Assembly (NCBI GenBank): GCA_947588735.1
Contig: CANQAD010000010.1
Span: forward strand, 1-45,910
Reading direction: 5' to 3'
Source: an uncultured Akkermansia sp.
GTDB lineage: Bacteria; Verrucomicrobiota; Verrucomicrobiia; Verrucomicrobiales; Akkermansiaceae
Length of the DNA: 45,910 bases
In this document: positions 1 to 7,482 of the stretch, piece by piece
How positions within the stretch are numbered: position 1 is the stretch's first letter
Layout: the number at the start of each line of letters is the position of its first letter
The notes under the pieces: model-generated
Databases searched by the model: none
Seen by the model: the letters and a program-made list of their open reading frames with translations, nothing else
What the model was told of the DNA's origin: nothing
Program-made: the position numbers and the translations under genes

Positions 1-39
1 TCCTATCATATTTTGTATTTAATATCAATAATTTAAATA

Positions 40-100
40 ATTTATTGATGCTAAATTCCATACGTCCAATTCTCCCCCAGGTTTTCAAATGCGTTTGCCC
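40..100 (+). repeat. Partial copy (D) of the intergenic inverted-repeat element, right end only
   Basis: The last 20 bases (81-100) match the right end of the full copies at 10899-11131 and 23955-24189: a TTTTCAAAT stretch followed by GCGTTTGCCC. Further left, an ATTTATTGATG segment resembles the element interior, but the terminator hairpins are absent. The rest of 1-228 is AT-rich and shows no convincing gene. Calling this a decayed copy is inference from the shared end. Confidence 0.5.
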
Positions 101-192
101 TGAATTGTGCGTCTGGGCATACGCATGGGAAAAACTGTTTGTCACTAATATTTTTTTCAAATTACGCATTCTCGTGTCAGTAGGTTTTCCTC

Positions 193-221
193 TTGATGAA
201 CAGGAGAGCAGGCATTATAAT
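193..221 (+). promoter_or_regulatory. Promoter of the 229-1494 gene
   Basis: TTGATG (193-198), a 17-bp spacer and a perfect TATAAT (216-221). Only 7 bases separate the -10 box from the ATG at 229, so transcription would begin at or next to the start codon. This decides the start of the gene. Confidence 0.75.
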
Positions 222-228
222 CATCTGC

Positions 229-1494
229 ATGGAGAAATGGATTATTGTGTGTACGACAATGGTGGCAATAGCTGTTCCCGCATTAAATGCTGGAGAGAGA
301 GAGATGAAAGAGGCATTGGACCTATGGCAGCAGCGGCAAGCAGAGTACAAGGCAGTACTTGAAGTAGCAACTACTCCAGAGCAGCGCGATTCTATACCTC
401 CACCATCGGCAGATGAGGTAGCGCCAGCTCTCTGGAAAGCCATACGCAAACAAACAGGTACACGCACAGAAACCAAACGCGCACGGGGAGAGCCGAGTCG
501 CGGAGAATCATCAGCACCAAAGTACGAGTTTGATGAGGAGTGGGCAGCACCGGCTGTTGTGTGGTTTTTGAATCACCCGGAAACGATGGCAAAGATGTAC
601 GAAAAATCGCCGCAAAAGTTGGCGACTTATGCCAAAGCATTGCTCGATTCTGTGCGCTACCGCCATTTCGCTTCTCCCATCATTGGCGATGCATGCGCCA
701 AACTGGCGGAAAATACAGGTACGGACGTTTACGAGGTGCTACAAAAAATTTACGAGCGTAACACCACGCCAGCTGCTCGAGGGGCTGCAGCGCTCGCAAT
801 GAGTGTGATGCTTTCCAACCCAACTGTGGCAGGAGAAGAGGGGGGGTTGGCGCAGGCACGCGCTAAGCGCATATACTTAATACGGCAAGCGCTCAATTTA
901 GCACCACAAGATGCAATGTTCGGATCGGTAAGCCTGACGGATGCTGCGAGTGAACTTATCTACCGCATCATGAAGCTGGATGAGGGAGCCATACCCCCAC
1001 GAATGAAACTGATAGATTCGCAGGGCAAGGAGCGACTTTTCCCGGAGGTAGGCAAAGCTAACCTCATCTTTTTCTGGGATCCTACGGAGGATGTCGGCGT
1101 GTCCATCATGCAAAAGCAGGCGGCACTTCTGCGCCGCTACCCGAAGCTCGTTCTCTGTCCTGTGGTGGCAAACGGTGAGCGTGAAAGCTGGCTGCACACG
1201 ATGCAGAGTAACGGGATAAGCACGTGCTACATGGATGATGAACAAGGGACAGCCGGGAAGGCTTACAGGGTAGAGCATCTGCCACATGCCGTGCTGGTAA
1301 ACGAGCAGGCGCGTGTGCTCTACCACGGTTACCCAGATATGCAATTGCAAGCAGCTCTCGACCGCTGGCAAAACGAAACCAAACAACATGCAGAAACTCC
1401 CCAGCTGCCCAACCCCATGTCAAGCCCACGGCCGACAAAAGACAATACATCAGGCCACGGTGTCCCTCCCTTACGCGAAATGCCACAATTCTAA
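229..1494 (+). CDS. Predicted exported protein with C-terminal thioredoxin-like domain lacking CxxC
   Basis: This 421-residue protein has an apparent signal peptide (about 1-21, hydrophobic core IIVCTTMVAIAV, cleavage near LNA). A charged helical region follows, rich in Arg, Glu and Ala. About residues 270-380 look like a TlpA/thioredoxin-like fold: a beta strand LIFFW, helices, and a LPHAV motif at the cis-proline position. The usual CxxC after FW is replaced by D-P-T-E, so a redox function is unlikely; a structural or chaperone role is conceivable but unproven. The last 35 residues are proline-rich. The ATG at 229 is preferred over in-frame upstream codons because the signal peptide starts there and a promoter ends 7 bases before it. 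Its stop overlaps the stop of the convergent neighbour. I do not recognise a named family for the N-terminal part. Confidence 0.75.
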   Translation: MEKWIIVCTTMVAIAVPALNAGEREMKEALDLWQQRQAEYKAVLEVATTPEQRDSIPPPSADEVAPALWKAIRKQTGTRTETKRARGEPSRGESSAPKYEFDEEWAAPAVVWFLNHPETMAKMYEKSPQKLATYAKALLDSVRYRHFASPIIGDACAKLAENTGTDVYEVLQKIYERNTTPAARGAAALAMSVMLSNPTVAGEEGGLAQARAKRIYLIRQALNLAPQDAMFGSVSLTDAASELIYRIMKLDEGAIPPRMKLIDSQGKERLFPEVGKANLIFFWDPTEDVGVSIMQKQAALLRRYPKLVLCPVVANGERESWLHTMQSNGISTCYMDDEQGTAGKAYRVEHLPHAVLVNEQARVLYHGYPDMQLQAALDRWQNETKQHAETPQLPNPMSSPRPTKDNTSGHGVPPLREMPQF

Positions 1495-2495
1495 TCAGGA
1501 CGGGAACTGCAAGAATGATCATTCGCCCGTTGAAGGGGAAAAGAAACCCCTTGCGTTGGTATGTTCTCGCTGAACCTCGTACCAAAAATGATTTCGAAAG
1601 AAGAGCTGTTGATAAAGGAGGCAAGTGCGGCAGAGTGAAAGCACTCGTGTTCCTGTAAATACATCAGAGTGGGGGTGAGCAGACGTGCAGCCGCGCGGGC
1701 ATCCTCCGCAAAGTTGCCCCAATTCTCAGGCCATGGTGAAATGGGATATGATTCAAAGCGTACGAGCTGCTCCGCAAAGTTGACCAAGGTCACGGCCGCT
1801 GCATCTGCCTGTTGCTTATTCTCAATAGCAGCTAATGCGTACACAATGCGCAACATGGATGCAGGCACGGGTTCTGCATCTATCTTAGTCGGCAGCTCGC
1901 CACGCCACGATGTTTGATACATAGAAACGGTCATACCTGCATACTCCGGCTCCACCTGTGTTTCCTCTTGCGGGATATAATCGGCCGTATGCATCATCAC
2001 GTCCAACTCTAGCAACTGCCGAATAACAGCCACCGGTTTGGGATAATGCTTGTAGTATAGCTCATAGGTAAGTTGGATATGGCGGAGAGGGTGTCTCAGC
2101 CCATCCGGATGACGTCGGTAAATCAGTTTCTGCTGACGCACTCGGGGTCTGATATGCAAGTTCTCAGGTAAGTCTGCCTTATCTGGCAGAGTAATAGCGG
2201 CAAAAAGCATACCAGCACGTGTATAAATGTGCACACGGGATGGAGCCCAACCAGGTATGCGTGTATAAGGGTCGTAAATATCCGTTTTGAGAAGCTGAGT
2301 GAAGGGAGATGGCATGCCCAGATTGTAAGCGAAGTCCAAATCAAATTCACTTCGCTGTGTTTCCTGCTGCGTCAATCGCGCCAACAACACTCCAGCGTGT
2401 GCATCACAGCTTTGTACATAACAGATAGTGATTACAATGATGCCGATAAAAATGCCTCCAATCAGCATGATACTGCGCCTCTTTTCTACGGACAT
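1491..2495 (-). CDS. Hypothetical membrane-anchored protein
   Basis: This 334-residue protein of unknown function has a short basic N terminus (SVEKRRS) followed by one hydrophobic segment (about 9-27, rich in Ile and Gly) and then a soluble domain. The topology suggests an inner-membrane anchor with a periplasmic domain. The ORF is open further upstream, but a TTGATT-17-TACAAT promoter ends 7 bases before the ATG at 2495, so that codon is chosen. The gene is divergent from hisC and shares a very compact bidirectional promoter with it. Its stop (CTA on the plus strand, 1491-1493) interlocks with the TAA of the convergent gene. I see no catalytic motif. Confidence 0.7.
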   Translation of the reverse strand: MSVEKRRSIMLIGGIFIGIIVITICYVQSCDAHAGVLLARLTQQETQRSEFDLDFAYNLGMPSPFTQLLKTDIYDPYTRIPGWAPSRVHIYTRAGMLFAAITLPDKADLPENLHIRPRVRQQKLIYRRHPDGLRHPLRHIQLTYELYYKHYPKPVAVIRQLLELDVMMHTADYIPQEETQVEPEYAGMTVSMYQTSWRGELPTKIDAEPVPASMLRIVYALAAIENKQQADAAAVTLVNFAEQLVRFESYPISPWPENWGNFAEDARAAARLLTPTLMYLQEHECFHSAALASFINSSSFEIIFGTRFSENIPTQGVSFPLQRANDHSCSSRPD

Positions 2496-2502
2496 GAGTA
2501 CC

Positions 2503-2531
2503 ATTGTACATAAAGTGAAGGATGGAATCAA
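2503..2531 (-). promoter_or_regulatory. Reverse promoter of the 1491-2495 gene
   Basis: Read on the minus strand: TTGATT (2531-2526), 17-bp spacer, TACAAT (2508-2503), then 7 bases to the ATG at 2495. Its -35 box lies only 3 bp from the -35 box of the forward hisC promoter. Confidence 0.7.
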
Positions 2532-2534
2532 GGC

Positions 2535-2563
2535 TTGTTTTGCACGCAGCGCGGGACTATAAT
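2535..2563 (+). promoter_or_regulatory. hisC promoter
   Basis: TTGTTT (2535-2540), 17-bp spacer, perfect TATAAT (2558-2563), then 6 bases to the ATG at 2570. The predicted transcript is leaderless. Confidence 0.75.
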
Positions 2564-2569
2564 GTGCGC

Positions 2570-3667
2570 ATGAGTATATTGCCCTACGCACACAAACATG
2601 TGGAAAAAATTCATGCATACAAGCCTGGCAAACCTATCTCAGAGACCGCGCGAGAACTGCACATGAGACCCGATGACATCGTAAAGCTCGCCTCAAATGA
2701 AAATCCCTTGGGTGCTTCCCCTGTAGCGGTGCAAGCTATGCAAAACACCGCGCGGGATGCGAATCTGTACCCAGACGGTTCCTCCCACGTTCTGCGCAGC
2801 AAAGTAGCCAAGCACTTCAAGGTGGGCATGGGACAAGTAGTGGCGGGCAACGGAAGCAGCGAACTCATCGAAATTCTTTGCCACACATGCTTGGGTCCCG
2901 ATACGGAGCTTGTCGCGGCCCGCTACAGTTTTACAATGTATTCGCTAATGTGCCAGCTGTTCGGCGCTACCTTCGTGGAAGTAGAGAATAAGCCGGATTG
3001 GAGCCACGACTTACGAGCTATTCTGCGCGCCGTCACCTCGCGAACACGCCTCATCTTTATCACGAACCCGACTAACCCAGTGGGTACCATGGTGCAGCAG
3101 GCAGAGCTAGATGACTTTATGGCACATGTGCCAGAGCATGTCATAGTTGCATTTGATGAGGCCTACATACACTATGCCGATCCTCAGCCGGACACACTGC
3201 GCTACGTACAACGCGGGCAAAATGCTGTGGTGATGCGTACTTTTTCAAAAGCATATGGTCTGGCTGGAGTTCGAGCCGGGGTTGCCATTACCACGGAGGA
3301 GATCGCTGAATTGATGAACAAAGCGCGCTCGCCTTTCAACATGAACAGCCTTGCTCAAGCCGCCGCTGTCGCTGCGCTGGATGATGAGCAACATTTACAT
3401 AGCTCAGTACAGTTGGTGCGCTCAGAAATGAAACGCTACGAGCAAGCGTTTTGCCGACTCGGTCTTTCGTATATCCCGAGTCAGGGAAACTTTGTGCTGG
3501 TGAAGGTGGGAAACGGGGAGCGCGTGTTTAACGAGTGTTTGAAACGCGGTGTCATCTTGCGCCCGATGAACGGGTACGGACTGCATCAATATATCCGCAT
3601 CAGCGTAGGTACCCCCGAGCAAAATACGCGCTGCTTGCGAGTCCTTGCCGAGGCGCTGCAGGCGTGA
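2570..3667 (+). CDS. hisC: Histidinol-phosphate aminotransferase
   Basis: A PLP-dependent fold-type I aminotransferase of 365 residues, the usual HisC length. It transfers an amino group from glutamate to imidazole acetol phosphate in histidine synthesis. Seen in the sequence: the N-terminal SNENPLG motif, a NPTNPVGT segment, an AFDEAYI stretch holding the cofactor-contacting Asp and Tyr, and FSKAYGLAG, in which Lys227 would bind PLP. Near the C terminus is a conserved Arg-containing IRISVGT segment. The ORF extends 16 codons upstream, but the promoter's -10 box lies inside that extension, so the ATG at 2570 is the start. It is not next to other his genes, so it is a stand-alone copy. HisC-family enzymes can also act on aromatic amino acids; the substrate here is inferred. 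Confidence 0.92.
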   Translation: MSILPYAHKHVEKIHAYKPGKPISETARELHMRPDDIVKLASNENPLGASPVAVQAMQNTARDANLYPDGSSHVLRSKVAKHFKVGMGQVVAGNGSSELIEILCHTCLGPDTELVAARYSFTMYSLMCQLFGATFVEVENKPDWSHDLRAILRAVTSRTRLIFITNPTNPVGTMVQQAELDDFMAHVPEHVIVAFDEAYIHYADPQPDTLRYVQRGQNAVVMRTFSKAYGLAGVRAGVAITTEEIAELMNKARSPFNMNSLAQAAAVAALDDEQHLHSSVQLVRSEMKRYEQAFCRLGLSYIPSQGNFVLVKVGNGERVFNECLKRGVILRPMNGYGLHQYIRISVGTPEQNTRCLRVLAEALQA

Positions 3668-3735
3668 TACTTCAAAAGAAAAAGTCACCGAAGCCCGATG
3701 CTTCAAAATAAACGGTTACCCAAAGGCATAGCATT

Positions 3736-4298
3736 TTAATAGGCGTTTGCAAGGCTTTGCTGGGAGTTGGAGCCATCGAATGACTCTTCTCTTTGCTGCT
3801 TTACCTGCTTGGGATTGAGTGCGGCGAGTAATCGCTGGTAGAGCGGTTGAAGCTTGCCATCCTTGTGGCTATACTCTCCCAATGCTTTTCTCCCTATACT
3901 TTAAAATAAGTCGCGTGCTGGCATAAAAGCGATTCGTCAGCAAGTCGTGGTACTTACACACCTCATTGAGCAATCGGACACATCCCGGCTCATCAAACAG
4001 ATCCTTCCCTACCAGTTCGTGCACCTTGTGGCGGTGGCGTTCTTCTGCTCGGACGTTGTCGCTCTCGTGATAAGGACGTGAGCACGTCACCTTACTGCTC
4101 TTGTAGTGCTGCCTGAATATATGCCCAAAGACTTTGCATACCCCATATTATCCTTTGTTCCATACGGCTCGGTTGCCCGTCCAGAGCGTATAGTCATCCG
4201 TCAATGTCAGCGCCCACGCGTAGTCTCCGCTCACCTCTGAACCTCGCATACTTGTTCCGGTATTTCTCTGTGAGCTCTCGTATGATTTCTCTTTTCAT
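3736..4298 (-). pseudogene. Decayed DDE (rve-type) transposase relic
   Basis: Minus-strand fragments in different frames add up to an rve-integrase transposase with large deletions. From the 5' end there is an N-terminal helix (KREIIRELTEKYR), then LTLTDDYTLWTGNRAVWNKG, resembling the TD..TGWTE.RAVWNKG strand of this family, then an in-frame stop. Next comes TCSRPYHESDN with a downstream Glu (compare family TRSRPY.K.DN..VEQKN), then FDEP and L.N.F motifs. After a frame change near 3895 there is a tail with QPLYQRLLAALNPKQ, ending at 3736-3738. The segment that should hold the second catalytic Asp (DNGSEF-like) is missing. At least one stop and two frame changes make it non-functional. Family naming rests on motif memory, and the exact IS family is not certain. 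It abuts repeat copy C, which may be a remnant of the same element. Confidence 0.72.
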
Positions 4299-4330
4299 GG
4301 CTGGTTTTACGGTCGTTTTTTTCGGCGCCC

Positions 4331-4472
4331 TGGATTATGAGGTAACGCGAGTTCTTGAGAGCCATCATCGTGATGACTGCTTGTTGTCATAATTTTTGAT
4401 GCGTACCGATGACAATATCAGCCAACAAAAGAATTTTCTCCATTGATGAACTTTTTTCAAGTGCGTTTGCCC
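4331..4472 (+). repeat. Intergenic inverted-repeat element, 5'-truncated copy C
   Basis: This matches the right two thirds of the full copies at 10899 and 23955: GAGTTCTTGAGAGC, the terminator hairpin, a TCAGCCAACAA block, TTGATGAAC and the terminal GTGCGTTTGCCC. The left end is missing and is replaced by the transposase relic. The right end lies exactly 20 bases before the -35 box of the prfA promoter, the same distance as copy A from the recJ promoter. Confidence 0.8.
4370..4397 (+). terminator. Terminator-like hairpin in repeat copy C
   Basis: GTGATGAC (4370-4377), pentaloop TGCTT, GTTGTCAT (4383-4390), followed by AATTTTT. The stem uses G-U pairs. The same hairpin recurs in copies A and B with varied but still pairing stem bases. 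Confidence 0.5.
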
Positions 4473-4492
4473 TACCGGGGGCAGCTCAGCTC

Positions 4493-4521
4493 TTGCATCA
4501 CTGAACGGCCTGTGCTAGAAT
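4493..4521 (+). promoter_or_regulatory. prfA promoter
   Basis: TTGCAT (4493-4498), 17-bp spacer, TAGAAT (4516-4521). GTG at 4528 follows after 6 bases and ATG at 4531 after 9, so the message has essentially no leader. Confidence 0.72.
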
Positions 4522-4527
4522 GCCCGC

Positions 4528-5607
4528 GTGATGGAATACGCTTCGCTCATCGAAAAAAAGCGTGAAAGGCAGGCCGAGCTTGAGCAGCTCATCGGGGATC
4601 CGAGTCTGTTTGAAGACCAGGCGCGCGCTGGTGAGCTGATGCGCGAGCACCGCCGCACGCAGGAATTGCTGGAACATTGGAATGAATTGCAGCTGGTGCG
4701 TGGCCAAATTGAGGAAAATACAGAACTTTCCACCGGGGATGATCCTGAGTTGGCTGAACTGGCTCAAGCGGAGCTTCCTACCCTGCAGGAGCGTTCAGCC
4801 AAGCTGGAAGAGCAGGTACAATATGCCCTGCTGCCCCGCGATGAGCTGGAGGACCGCGATGCGCTGCTTGAACTGCGCGCCGGCACAGGCGGCGATGAAG
4901 CGGCTCTCTTTGTCGGGGATCTGTTGGCTATGTACCAGCGTTTTGCGGAGAGCCGCGGCTGGCATTTTGAGTTGCTGGATGCCTCGCCGAACGACATCGG
5001 CGGGTTCAAGGAAGTGACCGTGCGCGTGACGGGCGAGGAAGTTTTCCGTTTCTTGAAGTACGAGAGCGGAGTGCATCGCGTGCAGCGTGTGCCCGCCACG
5101 GAAGCGCAGGGACGCATTCACACCTCCACTGCCACAGTGGCTGTTCTTCCGGAAGCGGAAGAAGTGGACGTGCAGATACGGCCGGAGGATCTGCGCATCG
5201 AGACCTGCCGCTCTGGCGGCGCCGGAGGGCAACATGTGAATCGCACTGAATCTGCCGTGCAAATCTTCCACCTCCCCACGGGCATTATGGTGCGCTGCGA
5301 AAAAGAGCGCTCACAGCTCAAAAACCGTGAAACCGGTATGAGTATCCTGCGTGCACGACTCTTTGAGATGAAGCAAATGGAAGCCCAGCGCAGCTACTCG
5401 GAAAAACGCCGCGCGCTTATCGGTTCCGGCGGACGCGAAGAAAAAATCCGCACCTACAACTTCCCTCAAAACCGTATCACCGATCACCGCATCTCCTACA
5501 CCGCTTACAATCTGGATATTGTGATGTCTGCCGGCGCGCTGGATGACCTCATCGCCCACATGCAGCACGAGGAAATGACCGAACGCATGGGCGAACTCGC
5601 ATCATGA
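4528..5607 (+). CDS. prfA: Peptide chain release factor 1
   Basis: A class I release factor that reads UAA/UAG stop codons and triggers peptide release on the ribosome. The 359-residue length is typical. Residues 233-235 are the catalytic GGQ in a GGAGGQHVN setting. P189-A190-T191 is the PxT recognition tripeptide, which marks RF1 rather than RF2 (SPF). The start may be GTG at 4528 or ATG at 4531. The promoter spacing (6 bases from the -10 box) slightly favours GTG if the mRNA is leaderless. The stop overlaps the start of prmC (ATGA), whose product methylates the Gln of this GGQ, so the pair forms a functional operon. Confidence 0.96.
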   Translation: MMEYASLIEKKRERQAELEQLIGDPSLFEDQARAGELMREHRRTQELLEHWNELQLVRGQIEENTELSTGDDPELAELAQAELPTLQERSAKLEEQVQYALLPRDELEDRDALLELRAGTGGDEAALFVGDLLAMYQRFAESRGWHFELLDASPNDIGGFKEVTVRVTGEEVFRFLKYESGVHRVQRVPATEAQGRIHTSTATVAVLPEAEEVDVQIRPEDLRIETCRSGGAGGQHVNRTESAVQIFHLPTGIMVRCEKERSQLKNRETGMSILRARLFEMKQMEAQRSYSEKRRALIGSGGREEKIRTYNFPQNRITDHRISYTAYNLDIVMSAGALDDLIAHMQHEEMTERMGELAS

Positions 5608-6500
5608 AAACGCTGCGTGATATTCTGGACTCCGGAGTCGCTTATCTGGAGGCTCGCGGGGTGGAGGGCGCGCGCTCCTCCATGCAGGCGCTTATTGCGC
5701 ATGTGATGGGCTCCGATCGCACATGGATTTATCTGCACATGGAAGATACTGTGGCGGAGGAAAAGCTGGCTCAGCTGCGTGAATTGCTACGGAACCGGGG
5801 TCTGGGCATTCCCTTGCAACATCTGCTCGGCTCAGTGGAGTTCTACCGCCGCATTTTTCGTTCCGATTCGCGAGCACTTGTCCCCCGCCCTGAAACGGAG
5901 GAACTCGTAGAACTTGCACTGCAATTGTTTCCACGATCCATCCCTGCTCCACGTATCTTGGATATGGGGTGCGGCTCGGGAGTCATCGGTGTTACTTTGG
6001 CACTAGAGCTTCAAGCCTTGCGACCGGATGTAGTGCTGGCTGACATCTCCCCGACGGCAATGAGTTTGGCGCTGGAAAATGCTACCTCCCTTGGCGCGCG
6101 CGTGCGCACGTTCCGCTCCGACCTCTTCTCTGCTTGGCAACCACCCGGAGATGAGACAGATACGCGCATCCTCCCGCCGGCAGCCTTCCATCTGATCGTC
6201 GCCAATTTGCCTTACGTGCCAGATCAAGAACAGCTTCAAACAGAAGTAACGCATGACCCTGCCACGGCCCTCTTCGGCGGCGTGGATGGACTAGATGTCA
6301 TTCGCCGTTTTCTCACCCAAGTCAGGATGCACCTAGAACCCGGTGCCATTGTGCTGCTGGAGGTCGGGCATGACCAAGGAGAGCGCGTTCTTGACCTTAT
6401 GCGACAGGTCGGTCTTATCAACGTTGCCCTGCACACGGACTTGAGCGGGATACCGCGCTTTCCCACAGGTTACGCACCCCCGAAAGATGAGAGAGAATGA
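5604..6500 (+). CDS. prmC: Release factor glutamine methyltransferase (PrmC/HemK)
   Basis: An AdoMet-dependent enzyme that methylates the GGQ glutamine of release factors. The 298-residue protein has an N-terminal helical domain and a Rossmann domain with a LDMGCGSGVIG AdoMet motif. The substrate-binding motif, normally NPPY, reads N201-L202-P203-Y204 here, with Leu at the first proline position. The ends of the motif (Asn and Tyr) are kept. It overlaps prfA by 4 bases, which suggests translational coupling. Its downstream end faces a convergent small gene. Confidence 0.93.
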   Translation: MKTLRDILDSGVAYLEARGVEGARSSMQALIAHVMGSDRTWIYLHMEDTVAEEKLAQLRELLRNRGLGIPLQHLLGSVEFYRRIFRSDSRALVPRPETEELVELALQLFPRSIPAPRILDMGCGSGVIGVTLALELQALRPDVVLADISPTAMSLALENATSLGARVRTFRSDLFSAWQPPGDETDTRILPPAAFHLIVANLPYVPDQEQLQTEVTHDPATALFGGVDGLDVIRRFLTQVRMHLEPGAIVLLEVGHDQGERVLDLMRQVGLINVALHTDLSGIPRFPTGYAPPKDERE

Positions 6501-6525
6501 CCGCCCGGCGTTGCCGCAAGCCGTC

Positions 6526-6753
6526 TCAGGCAGCAATACCGAAATGACGTTGAATATCCGCGAAAATGCGGTCGCGCAAAGTGCGAGCCTTGTTGATGTC
6601 ACGCGTGCGCAGGGAGAAACGCAGGCGCTCCGCCGTAGCGTCCGGTTTGTGCACAGTCACGTGGCACCACCACACCCCCCGATTGTTCCAAAGGTGGTGG
6701 TTCTCATTTCCGTCGTTGATTCGCAGAGCGATCTGAGTCTTTTGCCGAGTCAT
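6526..6753 (-). CDS. Small basic protein of unknown function, possible arm-type DNA-binding fold
   Basis: A 75-residue basic protein encoded downstream of and in the same direction as rpmB, 111 bases after it. The middle has a GVWWCHVTV strand, a polar turn, a RFSLRTRD strand and then a helix (INKARTLRDRIFADI). This three-strand-plus-helix layout resembles the N-terminal arm DNA-binding domain of tyrosine recombinases (G.W...V......R.SL.T.D..EA), but no catalytic domain follows. It may be a stand-alone protein or an integrase fragment. I could not find a good promoter of its own. The function is unknown. Confidence 0.55.
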   Translation of the reverse strand: MTRQKTQIALRINDGNENHHLWNNRGVWWCHVTVHKPDATAERLRFSLRTRDINKARTLRDRIFADIQRHFGIAA

Positions 6754-6781
6754 GACTGTGTATTAAGCTTTGTTCGTTTAC

Positions 6782-6805
6782 GGGGAGCAGGTCAAACTGC
6801 TTCCC
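6782..6805. other. Intergenic hairpin between rpmB and the small gene
   Basis: GGGGAGCAG (6782-6790), loop GTCAAA, CTGCTTCCC (6797-6805): a 9-bp stem with one G-U pair when read on the plus strand. It is followed by only a short T-rich stretch, so a terminator role is weak. Confidence 0.35.
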
Positions 6806-6864
6806 TTCGTTTGCATATGGACACGGAAAGAAGCTCCCGTGTTCAATTTTTCTTCTGATGCCCT

Positions 6865-7143
6865 TTAATATAGGATACCGGCTTTCTTGAGAGTTGCATA
6901 AGCGCCGTTCTTGGAAATAGAACGCAGTGCCTTGCAGGAGAGCTTCATACGGATATAGCCACCACGGCCACCGTTGAGTTCCGGCACCCAAATTCGTTTC
7001 TCCTGCAGGTTGGGGAACACGGTGCGGTTGACAGTTTTGGTCACATGGCGACCGATGCCGCCCTTCTTCTTGGCAAGACCGGAGCGGTGAATTCGGCGAC
7101 CTTTGTGAGGAATGGCTAAGGTGATGTTGCAGATTCTGGACAT
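6865..7143 (-). CDS. rpmB: Ribosomal protein bL28
   Basis: A 92-residue basic protein of the large ribosomal subunit. It starts MSRICNIT, the typical L28 N terminus, and has the AKKKGGIGRH and RTVFPNLQ segments seen in the longer bL28 type. L28 often sits beside rpmG (L33), but none is seen here. Its promoter is TTGACG-16-TATAAT on the minus strand with a GC-rich start region. The leader of about 30 bases is longer than at most other genes in the window and shows no clear Shine-Dalgarno sequence. Confidence 0.93.
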   Translation of the reverse strand: MSRICNITLAIPHKGRRIHRSGLAKKKGGIGRHVTKTVNRTVFPNLQEKRIWVPELNGGRGGYIRMKLSCKALRSISKNGAYATLKKAGILY

Positions 7144-7181
7144 GGCTTAACTTTCTGTTAAAAAAGGTCTCGTGAGGGCGC

Positions 7182-7209
7182 ATTATATCCTCTTTTCTCG
7201 TCTCGTCAA
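7182..7209 (-). promoter_or_regulatory. rpmB: rpmB promoter
   Basis: Read on the minus strand: TTGACG (7209-7204), 16-bp spacer, TATAAT (7187-7182), then GCGCCC. A GC-rich discriminator after the -10 box is typical of growth-rate or stringently controlled ribosomal promoters. The gap to the ATG is 38 bases. Confidence 0.7.
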
Positions 7210-7290
7210 GCAAAATCTCTCTGCCTCGCTCTTTTTTTCTGTTTTTCATCATCAAAATAAACGCAACGGCCATGGATGATCGATGAATCA

Positions 7291-7402
7291 TGATTTATAA
7301 TGTTGATAATGTACGCATTGTACTAATTTATCCTGAAACGGGTCTGATCTGACTGCTGGAGATTTTTCTCTGCTTTTCCACTTCATCAAAATGCGTCCAC
7401 CC
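7291..7402 (+). repeat. Degenerate copy (F) of the intergenic element
   Basis: Segments GATTTATAATGTTGATAATG, TATCCTGAAACG, CTGCTGGAGA and the right end TCAAAATGCGTCCACCCTC line up in order with the full copies (GATTTATTG.CAATG, AATCCTGAACG, GCTGGAGAG, TCAAATGCGTTTGCCCT). The terminator section is missing. This is a decayed copy recognised by ordered short matches, so confidence is moderate. Confidence 0.45.
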
Positions 7403-7482
7403 TCACATTTATCCCAAGAAGAAGCTATCCCAACAGGCGATTATCGCCGCATAATGAAGGATAACCCATTGATAATTTTCGA

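Noticed and set aside
45..362. A 105-codon forward frame at the left end
   Set aside because: It overlaps the promoter and signal peptide of the 229 gene in another frame and has no family pattern.
6704..7291. A 195-codon reverse frame over rpmB
   Set aside because: It is out of frame with bL28, whose sequence is clear.
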